Assembly: GCF_016587355.1 (NCBI RefSeq)
Contig: NZ_BNJF01000003.1
Coordinates: forward strand, 992,001-1,056,000
Length of the DNA stretch: 64,000 nucleotides
Direction of reading: 5' to 3'
From: Ktedonospora formicarum
GTDB taxonomy: Bacteria; Chloroflexota; Ktedonobacteria; Ktedonobacterales; Ktedonobacteraceae
A program made the translations under genes and the position numbers. Every line of letters starts with the position of its first letter. Positions within the stretch are counted from its first letter, which is position 1. The notes beneath the pieces are model-generated. The model saw only the letters and a program-made list of their open reading frames with translations, was not told the DNA's origin and ran no database searches. Positions 7,250 through 17,539 of this stretch are shown here, piece by piece.

Positions 7250-9340
7250 TTAAAAAACGTTCGCATTGAGCACGACCTGGCTCTCTGGGGCGAGATTCAG
7301 GGGCTGGTGAGCATTGCCAGTGATGGTACAGCGTTCAATGGTTCCTCTACCATTTGTGATAGCCACTATCCCGCTCTGAAGCCCCTCGCGTATCTTGCAA
7401 TAGCGGATGTTGGGTTCGCCAGAACTGGCGATGAGGACGTTGGCATGCGCATTGGCGAAGATATCGCAGTACTCGATGATGCCAAGCCCCTGCTCCTCGA
7501 TGGCGACGCCATACCCCTGACCATCATGGATCTTGCAGAGGTAGAGATATGGTGTGCCACCTGTCGTGATACGAACGTTGTCACCAGCGTTGGCGAAGAT
7601 ATCGCAGTCCTGAAATGATCCCCTCCCCTTCTGCTGAATTTCGAGGCCGCTTCCTTCATTATGGTGCAACTTGCAGCGCAACAGAAGTGGGCTGCCCTGG
7701 TTAACAATCGCCGCCGCTGCTTTGGCATTATGGTGGAGTTCGCAGTCTTCGAGCGTCCCTCGGCCCCAGTCTTGTACCAGCAGGCCGTGTTGCTGGTTAT
7801 AATGCAGGGTACAGTGGCGCAGAGTTGGATTACCATCTTCGGCGATATAGAGCCCATGCTGAGCGTGCCCGGAGATATCGCAGTATTCGATGATGCCCTC
7901 GGCCTTCTGGTAGACCGCGATCCCGCTGGCGGGACTATAGTAGATGTTGCAGTAGCGGATGGTGGGTCGCGTCCCCTCGCCATAGATGGCTACGCAGGTA
8001 GAGGACTCAGAACTAATTTCACAATTTTCGATGAAGAGTTCGCCTTCAGGGATATGCAGCGCGTTATAGCTCTCACCCTGCTCACCTACCTGACAACGAA
8101 TAGTCAGGCCGCTTATGCTGGCATGCTCTGTTCGTATCGTAATTGTATGCTGGTCCTGGCTCTCAAGAATGATCTGCTCGCGAGGGCCATTGCCTATGAT
8201 CTGAACATCCCTATCGAGTAGCACATGCTCGCTATAAACTCCCGCCCGTACCATCACCAGCGTACCCGGTGTCGCGTGCTCAATGGCTTCACTTATCGAT
8301 GTGTAATCACCGTCACCCTCCTGCGAAACCACAAGTGTCTCCTGAAGCTTCATTGTCACATGTGGACGTGGCCCCAACGGTGGCGCGAATCCCTGACGGT
8401 TGGCCCGTAGCCGTTGGATGTTGCGCAATTCCTCAGCGACGGCGTGCGCGTCCTGGGGCCGTTTCGCCTCCTTCATCTCAAGCATCTGCGTAATGAGCGC
8501 CTCCAATTCAGCATTGCCCGGAGATTGCGTGTCCAGGTCGAGAGGCTGGAAGAGAAAGGGCGTAGAGCCAGGATTGATGCCGGTAATGGCATGGTGCAGG
8601 GTCGCGCCAAGGCTATAAATATCGGACCTGATAGTAGTTTGCATGCGCCCATACTGCTCAGGAGAGGCATAGCCGGGCGTGCCGAGACTAATAGTGTCCT
8701 TGGCTTGACCGGGCTTAAAGAAACGCGCGATCCCGAAGTCTATCAGATACAGATGATCGTTCGCGGCGAGCATGACATTATCAGGCTTGAGATCACGAAA
8801 GACGATAGGAGGCTGGTGAGCATGCAGGTAATCCAGCACGTCGCAGAGTTGCAGGCCAATCTGAATGGCGTCTGTTAGAGGAAGCTTGCCGTCAAGAGCG
8901 CTCGCGAGGCGCTTGTCCAGCGTCTCGCCCTCAATATAGTCCATGACCAGATACCAGCGCCCCCGCTCTTCAAAGTGGTCGTAAATGCGCGGCAGATGAG
9001 GATGATTGAGGCTCGCGAGCAGTTGCGCTTCATGCTTAAAGGAGGCGATGGCCTCCCGCGTCTCCTGGGGGTCGAGCCCACGCATGCCCATCTCTTTCAC
9101 GGCACGGATGGCATTACCAAAGAGCGTATCCTCCATCTTGTAGACAGCGCCAAAGCCCCCCTGTCCGAGTTTCTCAAGGATGGTGTAGCGCTGTTTCAAC
9201 TGGTGGGAGGTGGTAAGCAGGCCAGTGGCGGTGCTAGCATGGACCATCTGTGGCTGTCCACAGGAATAGCAGAAGCGGGCGTCGGAGCGGTTGGTCGCGC
9301 CACACTGATCGCAAAAGCGGGTCGAAGCTTCCATAGTCAC
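7250..9340 (-). CDS. Zinc-ribbon Ser/Thr kinase with beta-helix domain
   Basis: 696 residues in three modules. Residues 10-27 form a CxxC-x10-CxxC zinc ribbon. Residues about 50-310 are a eukaryotic-like kinase, with glycine loop GQGGFGAVY, a VKEM lysine, DFG, and a catalytic loop FRDLKPDN in which the usual His of HRD is Phe but the Asp is kept. From about residue 340 to the end is a right-handed parallel beta-helix built from repeated GxGxIEYCDI-like rungs. There is no membrane segment. GTG at 9340 and ATG at 9334 are both possible starts. The kinase is probably active; the helix likely binds carbohydrate or a partner protein. A proline-rich membrane protein is encoded divergently and is a possible substrate. 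Confidence 0.88.
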   Translation of the reverse strand: MTMEASTRFCDQCGATNRSDARFCYSCGQPQMVHASTATGLLTTSHQLKQRYTILEKLGQGGFGAVYKMEDTLFGNAIRAVKEMGMRGLDPQETREAIASFKHEAQLLASLNHPHLPRIYDHFEERGRWYLVMDYIEGETLDKRLASALDGKLPLTDAIQIGLQLCDVLDYLHAHQPPIVFRDLKPDNVMLAANDHLYLIDFGIARFFKPGQAKDTISLGTPGYASPEQYGRMQTTIRSDIYSLGATLHHAITGINPGSTPFLFQPLDLDTQSPGNAELEALITQMLEMKEAKRPQDAHAVAEELRNIQRLRANRQGFAPPLGPRPHVTMKLQETLVVSQEGDGDYTSISEAIEHATPGTLVMVRAGVYSEHVLLDRDVQIIGNGPREQIILESQDQHTITIRTEHASISGLTIRCQVGEQGESYNALHIPEGELFIENCEISSESSTCVAIYGEGTRPTIRYCNIYYSPASGIAVYQKAEGIIEYCDISGHAQHGLYIAEDGNPTLRHCTLHYNQQHGLLVQDWGRGTLEDCELHHNAKAAAAIVNQGSPLLLRCKLHHNEGSGLEIQQKGRGSFQDCDIFANAGDNVRITTGGTPYLYLCKIHDGQGYGVAIEEQGLGIIEYCDIFANAHANVLIASSGEPNIRYCKIREGLQSGIVAITNGRGTIERCTITGNAHQPLNLAPESQVVLNANVF

Positions 9341-9589
9341 GGTACTCTTCTCTCAAATAATATCAAGGCCTCTTCATGTGGCCTCTATATACAAGAACGT
9401 AGAGTTACGCGTTTGATATAAGCTTGTTATTCTCATCCTCCTCATGTATACTCAATGGCAACAAAAGGAGCGCTTTTTTCATTTTAAATCGATTGGTGCG
9501 AATAAAAATTGTTTGCTCGGTTCATTATGAAAAGAGTTTATTTGTGTTGTCTGAACATCGATCAAACATATGAGATGAAGGAAATATGA

Positions 9590-10588
9590 ATGTATAACCC
9601 GTATGGACCACGGGGCGATAGCCAGCCACACACTCCACCGTTTGGCCCCCCCTACAGCCCAATGCAAGGACAACCTTACCCACAAGGACCTATGCAGCCC
9701 TATCCACAAGGACAACCTTACCCACAAGGACCTATGCAGCCCTATCCACAAGGCCAACCCTATCCACAAGGACCGATGCAACCTTATCCGCAGGGACCTA
9801 TGCAGCCCTATCCGCCTACTCCTCCGCCAAAGAAGAAAGGAAAAGCCATCCTGATTGTCCTTCCCATCCTGCTAGTCGTCTGTTCTCTCTCAGGATGGTT
9901 TTGTGCAAATGCTGACTTTTCTATCGGAGATGGTATACAAATAACAGGTTTTTTAGCTGAACCAAGAGTGCAGGCGACAGCGACCTACAATGCCAGCCAC
10001 TATCCTTTCGGAACAGAAATCCGTTTTGCGGATGGATTGAGTACTGTATCGGGGAAGTGGAAAACTGGATCAGGCTGTAATATTCAGGGTGGCGCTCTGC
10101 ATGTGAGCGAGGCAACGAGCGGGACGTTTAATCCGTGTTTGAGTACCTATAGCCCATTTCTCGATACTTCTGATAATTATACGTATGAGGTCACGATCAA
10201 GCAAATGCATGCATATGCCGCTGGCTTGATCTTTCGCGGAAAGAATGATGATGATCCTTTCTTCCATTTTTTGCTCATTTATAGTAATGGAACTTACGCT
10301 CTGTCTGTGTACGATCAATTAGGTAAACATAAATCTTTTGATGTGCTCAAGTCAGGGAAGCTACAGGGACAACTTTCATTTCCACTACGTATTGGTGTTG
10401 TCAACAAACATATGCAGAGCATTGGGCTTTATGCCAATGGCACAGAACTAGCGACTGTGAGCGATAATGACCTTGGGAATTCAGGGAACCTTGGTGTAGC
10501 AGTGTTCAAAGATCAAGGAACTGAGACAGCTTCGGCTGATTTTGTGGATGCCAAATGCTGGAAACGCTCAAGTAACAGTGACACATAG
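9590..10588 (+). CDS. Proline-rich repeat membrane protein, LamG-like C-terminus
   Basis: 332 residues. The N-terminal 80 residues are cytoplasmic tandem repeats of the type PYPQGQPYPQGPMQ. A KKK stop-transfer cluster and one membrane segment (about residues 85-107) follow. The extracytoplasmic C-terminus of about 210 residues has the strand pattern of a concanavalin/LamG-like domain. No sugar-processing residues could be identified. Divergent from the kinase gene at 7250. The repeats are encoded by near-identical DNA repeats and may vary in copy number. Confidence 0.7.
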   Translation: MYNPYGPRGDSQPHTPPFGPPYSPMQGQPYPQGPMQPYPQGQPYPQGPMQPYPQGQPYPQGPMQPYPQGPMQPYPPTPPPKKKGKAILIVLPILLVVCSLSGWFCANADFSIGDGIQITGFLAEPRVQATATYNASHYPFGTEIRFADGLSTVSGKWKTGSGCNIQGGALHVSEATSGTFNPCLSTYSPFLDTSDNYTYEVTIKQMHAYAAGLIFRGKNDDDPFFHFLLIYSNGTYALSVYDQLGKHKSFDVLKSGKLQGQLSFPLRIGVVNKHMQSIGLYANGTELATVSDNDLGNSGNLGVAVFKDQGTETASADFVDAKCWKRSSNSDT

Positions 10589-10886
10589 AGCTAGCGAGTT
10601 CGTCGCTAAAACGGATTTAGCATCAATGCAACCATACAAATAAGCAGTTGTCGGCATTGGGTGAGGACAGCGTGGGGGTAGGCACAACGCAGGCACAAGC
10701 TCTGTGCCTCCCTCAACGCAAAGTGGTCGCGTACACATATCGCGATTACTGATCCTGTGCCATTCCAATGCCATCCTCTCCCATCACCAAGCCATCTTCT
10801 ATCCCCACCCCATATGTAGGCGTTGGGCTTTAGCCAATGCCATGCCCCTTGCGCTAACCCTTTCATTGATGAGTCTGCTCAGCATG

Positions 10887-10913
10887 GGTGACAAAAATGG
10901 ACCCTTTCCCGTC
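10887..10913 (+). promoter_or_regulatory. Possible ECF41-type promoter
   Basis: GGTGACA (10887-10893), a 16-bp spacer and CGTC (10910-10913). This differs at two -35 positions from the TGTCACA-N16-CGTC motif of ECF41 sigma factors, one of which is encoded as the second gene of the unit it would drive. The rest of the gap from 10589 to 10971 shows no gene. Confidence 0.4.
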
Positions 10914-10971
10914 TTGTGTATGCGCTGAAGAAAACGTCACGCACATTCGCAAAAAGAGAGGAAAATCATCC

Positions 10972-12264
10972 ATGCAAGAACTATCTCCCGCACCGTATGA
11001 TGTAGTTATTGTCGGAGGGGGCCTGGCTGGCTTAACGGCGGCTTCCTATCTGGCCCGAGGCGGACGCTCAGTCCTCCTTCTTGAGAAGGCCAGCCAATTA
11101 GGGGGGCGCGCCATAACCACGGAGCGCCACGGCTTTCTCTTCAATCGAGGCATTCATGCCCTCTATTTGACCGGCCCTGGCGAAGCGGTCCTGCGCGACC
11201 TCAATGTAACCTACCAGGGGAAGCGATCAGAACGAGAACGCTATGAGGTCGACTCTCAGGGAAACTTTCACCGTCTCCCGAGCAATGCTGTCACCTTGCG
11301 TACCACGAGTCTGCTCAACGATGAGAGCCGTACCGAACTTGGTCAGCTCTTGATGCGCCTGGCAACGCTCAATCCAGAGACGCTCATGGGTACAAACCTG
11401 CAAGATTGGCTGGATCAGTCAGTTGTCCATCCTGTGGTGAGACAGTTTGTTGAGGCCGGAGCACGCCTGGCAACCTACACGCATGCTCCTCAGTTGCTTG
11501 ATGCAGGCGTCGCCCTGGAGTTTATTGGTAAGCGTCCTGATGCCCTGCGCATCGATGGTGGCTGGCAAACCCTGGTCGATGGACTGACAACCGCAGCCCG
11601 TCAGGCTGGCGCGCAGCTTGAGACTCGCGCCAGAGTCGTCGCCATTGAAACAGGCCAGGAGGATCATCTGATCCGTTTGGCCGATGGAAGCGCATTTCAG
11701 GCAAAGGCGGTAGTGCTGGCACTTCAGCCAGCGTTGGCAGCTCAGTTGGTAGTCAATGGACCACGAGAGATCTTGCATTCCTATGCCGAGCAGACCATCC
11801 CGTTGTACGCCGCCTGTCTGGATCTCGCACTTCGGCGCGTGCCCAATCCTGAGCGATTTACCGTGCTGCATCTCGACCGCCCACTTTTCTATGCCAACCA
11901 TGCTCCTAATGTCCGTCTAGCGCCAGAAGGTGGGGCATTACTTCATCTCATCAAATATCTGGGACCCGATGAAAAGAACAACGCTGATAACGACCACGCT
12001 GAGCTGGAAGCCTGGCTCGATCAATTGCAGCCAGGTTGGAGAGAGGAAGTGGTATCACAGCAGTTCTTGCCGCATATCCTTGTCTCCTCTGATATGCTTC
12101 AGGCAAGACGCAAGGGTCTGGCGGGACGACCTGGACCAGCCGTTCCTTCTGTCAACCATCTGTACGTCGCTGGCGATTGGGTCGGAGACGTTGACCATCT
12201 TGCGAACGCGAGTTTGGTGAGCGCTTCGCAGGCAGCAAAAATGATTCTGGCGAGAGCAGAGTAA
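10972..12264 (+). CDS. FAD-dependent oxidoreductase (amine oxidase/desaturase type)
   Basis: 430 residues. The N-terminal Rossmann dinucleotide motif VVIVGGGLAGLTAASYLARGG is followed by LLEKASQLGGRA, the second FAD-binding stretch of phytoene desaturase and amine oxidase relatives. The C-terminus has NHLYVAGDWVGD, the usual terminal FAD motif. ATG at 10972 has GAGAGG upstream; longer in-frame starts lack one and would overlap the candidate promoter. The stop is 33 nt before the start of an ECF41 sigma gene, and ECF41 loci classically carry an oxidoreductase, so the two are probably one unit. Substrate unknown. Confidence 0.88.
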   Translation: MQELSPAPYDVVIVGGGLAGLTAASYLARGGRSVLLLEKASQLGGRAITTERHGFLFNRGIHALYLTGPGEAVLRDLNVTYQGKRSERERYEVDSQGNFHRLPSNAVTLRTTSLLNDESRTELGQLLMRLATLNPETLMGTNLQDWLDQSVVHPVVRQFVEAGARLATYTHAPQLLDAGVALEFIGKRPDALRIDGGWQTLVDGLTTAARQAGAQLETRARVVAIETGQEDHLIRLADGSAFQAKAVVLALQPALAAQLVVNGPREILHSYAEQTIPLYAACLDLALRRVPNPERFTVLHLDRPLFYANHAPNVRLAPEGGALLHLIKYLGPDEKNNADNDHAELEAWLDQLQPGWREEVVSQQFLPHILVSSDMLQARRKGLAGRPGPAVPSVNHLYVAGDWVGDVDHLANASLVSASQAAKMILARAE

Positions 12265-12297
12265 GTGGAAGCACCTGGATTCCTTTTGGAGACGAAC

Positions 12298-13161
12298 ATG
12301 GATACAGAAACGATATTTCGAGAGTATCGCCCGCTCTTGTTTTCTTTGGCCTATCACATGTTGGGAAGTGTCATGGATGCCGAGGATTGTGTACAAGAAA
12401 CACTCCTGCGCTGGAAGCACGCTGAGAGTAAGGGAGAAACGAAGGCTATTCACTCTCCACGGGCCTTTCTGTGTACGATTGCGACCAACTGGTGCCTTGA
12501 TCACCTGCGCAAAGCACGCGTGAAGCGTGAAATGCCGATGGGCGCGTGGCTACCAGAACCACTGGTCACGGCTGATCTTGAGACGCAGGCGGAGATTGCA
12601 GAAACCCTCTCGGTTGCTTTTCTGCGCTTGCTTGAGCAACTCTCGCCGCTGGAAAGAGCCGTCTTCCTGCTGCGTCAGGTCTTTGACTACGAATATGCTG
12701 AGATTGCACGGATAGTTGGAAAAAGCGAGCATAGCTGTCGTCAAATCATCTATCGCGCCCGCCAACATCTGGCATCTTCACGACCCCGCTATTCTGTCTC
12801 GAAAGAGCAGCATGAGCAGTTCTTGCAACGCTGCCTGGAGGCAAGCTCTCAAGGGGAGATGCAAGCCCTGCTGGATCTGCTCGCGGAAGATGTGACGCTC
12901 TACAGCGATGGCGGTGAGCTGCGTTGGCCGATGCCGTTGCATGGCGCGACTTCAGTGGCACGCTACCTACTCGCGGTAGTCGAAAGAGTCTCGCGGGAAA
13001 CGGAGTGGTCCTGGAAGCTCGCCACCGTCAACGGGCAGCCTGGCATCGTTGTTCATGCTTATGGGAGAGTCGATGCCATTGTGACATGTGAGCTCCTGGA
13101 GGGGCGTATCCAGGAGCTCGATTTGATTGTCAATCCAGACAAATTACACCATCTCCAATAG
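12298..13161 (+). CDS. sigJ: ECF41 sigma factor with SnoaL-like C-terminus
   Basis: 287 residues. The sigma2 region (FREYRPLLFSLAYHMLGSVMDAEDCVQE) and sigma4 region are followed by a C-terminal NTF2/SnoaL-like domain. All three ECF41 hallmarks are visible: WLPEP in the linker (residues about 83-87), DGGE in place of DGGGK, and NPDKL near the C-terminus. In characterised ECF41 members this C-terminal domain is a fused regulator, so there is no separate anti-sigma factor. GGAG precedes the ATG. It is co-directional with the FAD oxidoreductase, which is the expected target. Confidence 0.9.
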   Translation: MDTETIFREYRPLLFSLAYHMLGSVMDAEDCVQETLLRWKHAESKGETKAIHSPRAFLCTIATNWCLDHLRKARVKREMPMGAWLPEPLVTADLETQAEIAETLSVAFLRLLEQLSPLERAVFLLRQVFDYEYAEIARIVGKSEHSCRQIIYRARQHLASSRPRYSVSKEQHEQFLQRCLEASSQGEMQALLDLLAEDVTLYSDGGELRWPMPLHGATSVARYLLAVVERVSRETEWSWKLATVNGQPGIVVHAYGRVDAIVTCELLEGRIQELDLIVNPDKLHHLQ

Positions 13162-13253
13162 AGGCTCTTTACGATGTCTCCCTTCCCATCAAACTCCATA
13201 TGGTACAATACATTTGATAGAGCATATTTTGTTGAAAGGTGAGTAGGAGTGGC

Positions 13254-15496
13254 ATGTCATCTCCCGGTCTGGTGCATTCCTCACAACCCCACCAGGAGAG
13301 TATCCTGGGCGTCGTTGAGCGCGTAACCTACCACGCGGAAGAGTCTGGCTATACGGTCGCGCGCTTCAATGTGCCCGGTCAGCGCGATCTGGTGACGATT
13401 GTGGGTAGCTTCCCCTCAATTTCGCCGGGACAGACCTTGCGCCTGACGGGGCTCTGGCGCGAGCATCCCAAATATGGGGCACAATTCCAGGTGACGCACT
13501 CTCAGGAGACAAAACCAGCCACGCTCACCGGCATTGAGAAGTACCTGGGCAGCGGGCTTATCAAGGGTATCGGACCTGTGACGGCTAAACGCATCGTGGC
13601 CCACTTCCAGCAAGAGACCCTGGATATCATCGAGTCACAGCCCGAGCGCTTGAGCGAGATTCCAGGCATCGGCACGCGTCGTGTGCGTATGATCGCTCAA
13701 GCCTGGGCGGCACAGAAGGCCATCAAGGAGGTCATGATCTTCTTGCAGGGCAATGGCGTCTCCCCAACCTATGCCGTCAAAATCTACAAGCAGTATGGAG
13801 ACGACGCCATCGCCGTTGTCTCGAAGAACCCCTACCAGCTTGCCGCCGATATCTATGGCATCGGTTTTATTACCGCCGACACCATCGCGCGCCATATCGG
13901 GATCGCTCCCGACGCCGATTTCCGCTATCAAGCTGGAATCCTGTATGTGCTGAGTCAGGCATCGGAGGATGGTCATTGCTTCCTACCCGAAGCCGAATTG
14001 GTTCAGCGCTCCGTTGAGCAACTGGCCCTACCTGAGACGCCTGTGGACCCCAAGCGCATCACGGACCTCCTCACACGTATGACCGAGGCCAAAGAGCTCA
14101 TTACGCAGCCCGGCTATGGCGAGCTTGCCGACCAACCCATCTGCTATTCCCCCGCCTTCTACCATACCGAAGTGGCCCTGGCGAAGCGCCTGACAAATCT
14201 CGCGCGCCAGCCTATCGAGGTGGATGCCTCCCGCGTCACGCGCTGGATCGATGGCTACACACGCAAGAAGGAGATCGAGCTTTCGGATGAGCAGCGCCGG
14301 GCCGTCGAGCTAGCAGCCACCTCGCGTATCCTGATCCTGACCGGGGGCCGGGTTGCGGCAAGACCTTCACCACCAAAACTATCGTCGCCCTCTGGAAGGC
14401 CATGGGGAAGACGCTCACGCTTGCCGCGCCAACTGGTCGCGCCGCGCAGCGCCTCTCCGAGATGAGTGGACATGAGGCGCGCACCATTCACCGCCTGCTT
14501 GCCTTTGATCCCAAGTCTATGAGCTTCCGCCACAACGAAGAGAATCCCCTGCCAACCGATGCCCTGGTGGTCGATGAAACCTCCATGCTGGACCTCTTTC
14601 TGGCGCACTCGCTCTTCAAGGCCGTACCCCAGCGCGCGCAAATCCTGCTCGTCGGCGATATCGACCAGTTGCCCAGTGTCGGGCCGGGCATGGTCCTGCG
14701 CGACCTCATTCATTCAGAGCGCATCCCCGTGGTCCGACTGACAACGATCTTCCGACAGGCGGCTCAGAGTCACATCATCCAGAACGCGCATCGCATCAAC
14801 ACCGGGCAGTTTCCGCAACTTACCCCAACCACGCGCTTCGAAAAATCAGATTGCCTGTGGTTGGAGGCCGACGAGCCCACACTGGGAGCCGAAGGAATCG
14901 CCCATCTCGTCAATGAATACCTCCCCAGGCACGGCATTGATCCCGTACGCGATGTGCAAATCCTCTCACCTGCTACACGCGGCGACGTGGGGACGCGCCA
15001 GCTTAACACCATGCTTCAGCAGGCGCTCAATCCGCCAGGAGAAGGCAAAACAACCCTCGCGCGCGGCTCCGGCGCTTTCCGTGTGGGTGACCGCGTGATT
15101 CAGCAGGTCAATGATTATCAGCGCGAGGTCTTCAATGGCGACCTGGGAACGATCAGCAGGATAGACCTGGATGAGCAGGAGGTCCGCGTCCAGTTCGCGG
15201 AGCGCGAAGTCACCTACGACTATGCCGACCTCAACGAACTCTCGCTCGCCTGGGCCATTACCATCCACAAATCGCAGGGCAGCGAATACCCCGTCGTGAT
15301 CCTCCCTCTCTTCGCCCAGCATTATATGCTGCTCAGTCGCAATCTCCTCTACACTGGCCTTACGCGCGCCCAACGACGCGCCATCCTCGTTGGTCCCACC
15401 AGGGCTATCGGCATGGCAGTCAATCGCGTCATGGACCGCGAGCGCTATACCGCCCTCGCCGACCGTCTGCGCGGGAGTGAGGACAGCGCTGTATAG
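13254..15496 (+). pseudogene. recD2: RecD2-type ATP-dependent helicase, frameshifted
   Basis: A 5'-3' superfamily 1B helicase. The N-terminal OB-like and helix-hairpin-helix part, the ATPase core and the C-terminal HKSQGSEYPVVILP motif are all present. The frame breaks at the G-run 14343-14347: with one more G the Walker A box reads LTGGPGCGKTFTTK. Downstream, the DETSMLD and VGDIDQLPSVGPG motifs continue in the other frame to 15496. The restored product would be 747 residues, normal for RecD2. I start at ATG 13254 (TAGGAG upstream) rather than GTG 13239. The break removes all helicase function if real, but a missing G in a homopolymer suggests sequencing error. Confidence 0.88.
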
Positions 15497-15503
15497 CGGC
15501 GCT

Positions 15504-16457
15504 TTAGTTGCTGTGAGCAATCGAAAGGAGAATGCGCCCGCGTCCATGACCGGTCTGACTGCGTTCGTGCGCGAGGTGAGCCTCCGCGAGTGGAAATGTA
15601 TGTTCGATAGCCGTGCGCACCTGCCCAGCAGCCATTAAGTGCGCGATGTCGCCCAGGAGGCGGGTTGAGGGATAGGGGAATGCAGCGGTATTCTTCATAG
15701 CACGAATACCAAGCTCACGCGCTACATCCTGGGGTGGCTCTTCCAGGAGCGAGACCAGGATACCGCCATGCCTGACTACGCGCATCGAACGCCGCATGGT
15801 CTCGCCTCCGATCATATCCAGAACCGCATCCACATTGCGCGCCTCCGATTCAAACTGCGTGGTCGTGTAATCAATCACAATCTCCGCACCAAGCGAGCGC
15901 GCATAGTCTAGATTAGCGCTTGAAGCGGTAGCGATCACATGAGCCCCCTTCAGACGCGCGAACTGTACGGCGAAGAGGCCCACGCCACCTGCGGCGGCAT
16001 GGATCAGAATGCGTTGCCCCGCTTGCAGATCGATGTTCTCATTGAGAGCAGTCCAGGCAGGTGTCGCGCCGCCCGAGATGGTCGCTGCGTCCTCAAAGCT
16101 TAACGCCTCTGGCTTGGGTGCCAGATTCTCTACGGCGGCAGTTGTGTACTCGGCATACGCGCCCCGATTAGCGCGCCCAAATACCGCCTGTCCAACCCGA
16201 AAACCTACGACGTCGGGACCAACAGCCTCGATGACGCCCGCGATGGCACTGCCAGGAATATAGGGAAAGGTCGCGGGCATCACGTTATGGAACGCCCCCG
16301 AACGGATCTTCCATTCCAGAGGTAGCACGCCTGTCGCATAGACACGTATGAGAACCTCGCCTTCCCGTGGCTCCGGGCGCGGCACCGTCTCAAGCCGAAG
16401 CTCTTCTGGCCCTCCATACTGATGCACTCGAATCGCCTGCATCATATCTTGTGTCAT
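15504..16457 (-). CDS. Zinc-independent MDR oxidoreductase (quinone reductase-like)
   Basis: 317 residues from ATG 16457, which has GAGGA upstream; the longer frame to 16589 lacks family similarity in its extra 44 residues. A GroES-like N-terminus (QAIRVHQYGGPEELRLETV) precedes a Rossmann domain with ILIHAAAGGVGLFAVQFARLKGA, the AxxGGVG NADPH motif of quinone oxidoreductases. No structural-zinc Cys cluster is seen. It likely reduces quinones or enones with NADPH. It stops 8 bp from the convergent recD2 end, with no room for a terminator between them. Confidence 0.9.
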   Translation of the reverse strand: MTQDMMQAIRVHQYGGPEELRLETVPRPEPREGEVLIRVYATGVLPLEWKIRSGAFHNVMPATFPYIPGSAIAGVIEAVGPDVVGFRVGQAVFGRANRGAYAEYTTAAVENLAPKPEALSFEDAATISGGATPAWTALNENIDLQAGQRILIHAAAGGVGLFAVQFARLKGAHVIATASSANLDYARSLGAEIVIDYTTTQFESEARNVDAVLDMIGGETMRRSMRVVRHGGILVSLLEEPPQDVARELGIRAMKNTAAFPYPSTRLLGDIAHLMAAGQVRTAIEHTFPLAEAHLAHERSQTGHGRGRILLSIAHSN

Positions 16458-16623
16458 GATTACATCCTCATTTTCATTGATATGGATAATCCCCCTTCGA
16501 CCTCCTTTAGCCTCTTCATCGCGGCTAACTATAACACGCAGACCACGGGCAAAACACACGCCTATTGACCAGTTTCCAACCTGTACCAATGGGCAATGCT
16601 CTCACTCATGTATGCCCCTAGAC

Positions 16624-16670
16624 GAAGATAGAACGAGACTCCTACAGTAAGGGGGTCTCGCTCTATCTTC
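16624..16670 (-). terminator. Hairpin terminator after the SDR gene
   Basis: GAAGATAGAACGAGACT pairs with GGTCTCGCTCTATCTTC with one G-T pair. It lies between the end of the SDR gene and the start of the next minus-strand gene. Confidence 0.6.
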
Positions 16671-16696
16671 ATTCATACCCCGCCGCTCTTCACAGC

Positions 16697-17446
16697 CTAC
16701 ACTTGCGCGAAACCACCATCCACAAACAATTCTATTCCCGTGATGTAGCTACTGTCGTCTGACGCAAGGAATACTACGGCCTTGGCTATCTCATCTGGTG
16801 TGCCAAGCCTACCAAGCGGAACACTTGTGGAAATCATCTTCTTGCGTTGCAGGCCCACCTCTGAGGATGCCAGCAGGTCATCCAGTCCGGGTGTTTCGAT
16901 AGAGCCAGGACTGACCGCGTTCACACGAATGCGCCGATCCTTTAAATCCGTTGTCCACGTTCGCGCGAACGAACGCACAACAGCCTTTGTGGCGCTATAG
17001 ACACTATTCGACGGCAAGCCTTTGCTCCCGACAATGGACGCATTCAAGATGATAGAAGCACCGTCCGGCAGCAGTGGAAGCGCCTTCTGCACCGTGAAAA
17101 GGAGACCCTTCACATTGATCGTGAAGATCGAATCGTAGAACTCTTCGGTGATCTCACCAAGGGGAGCATACTTCGCAATACCGGCATTCGCGAAGACAAT
17201 ATCGAGCTTGCCTTTCTCCTGCTTGATGTGTGCGAAAAGACGATCAAGATCGCCAAGATTGGACACATCACCCCGAATGCCGCTCACATTCCTCCCGATT
17301 TCCTTTATCGCCGCAGCCAACTCTTTATCGCGGCGTCCCGTGATGAAGACGAATGCGCCTTCATTCACAAACTGCTGCGCTGTGGCCTTGCCAATACCGC
17401 TCGTACCACCAGTAACGAGGGCTATTTTCCCTTCTAACTTTCCCAT
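16697..17446 (-). CDS. SDR family oxidoreductase
   Basis: A classical short-chain dehydrogenase/reductase, 249 residues. TGGTSGIG NAD(P) motif, NAG at about residue 90, catalytic Ser in the NASIVGS strand, and YSATK (Y-x-x-x-K). The basic residues after the second strand (TGRRDKE) suggest NADPH preference. AAGGAG precedes the ATG. Divergent from an HxlR regulator whose symmetric operator covers both promoters (17540-17584), so this SDR is its likely target. Confidence 0.93.
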   Translation of the reverse strand: MGKLEGKIALVTGGTSGIGKATAQQFVNEGAFVFITGRRDKELAAAIKEIGRNVSGIRGDVSNLGDLDRLFAHIKQEKGKLDIVFANAGIAKYAPLGEITEEFYDSIFTINVKGLLFTVQKALPLLPDGASIILNASIVGSKGLPSNSVYSATKAVVRSFARTWTTDLKDRRIRVNAVSPGSIETPGLDDLLASSEVGLQRKKMISTSVPLGRLGTPDEIAKAVVFLASDDSSYITGIELFVDGGFAQV

Positions 17447-17539
17447 GGATTTCTCCTTATGATTTTTGTTCTGTGACGAAAAAGGTCATCATACGATAGC
17501 TCTGCGATTTAGTTTCATCATGCAACTTACATTACCATG

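Noticed and set aside
14966..15547. 193-codon minus-strand frame inside recD2
   Set aside because: Shadow of recD2; no ribosome site and no homology.
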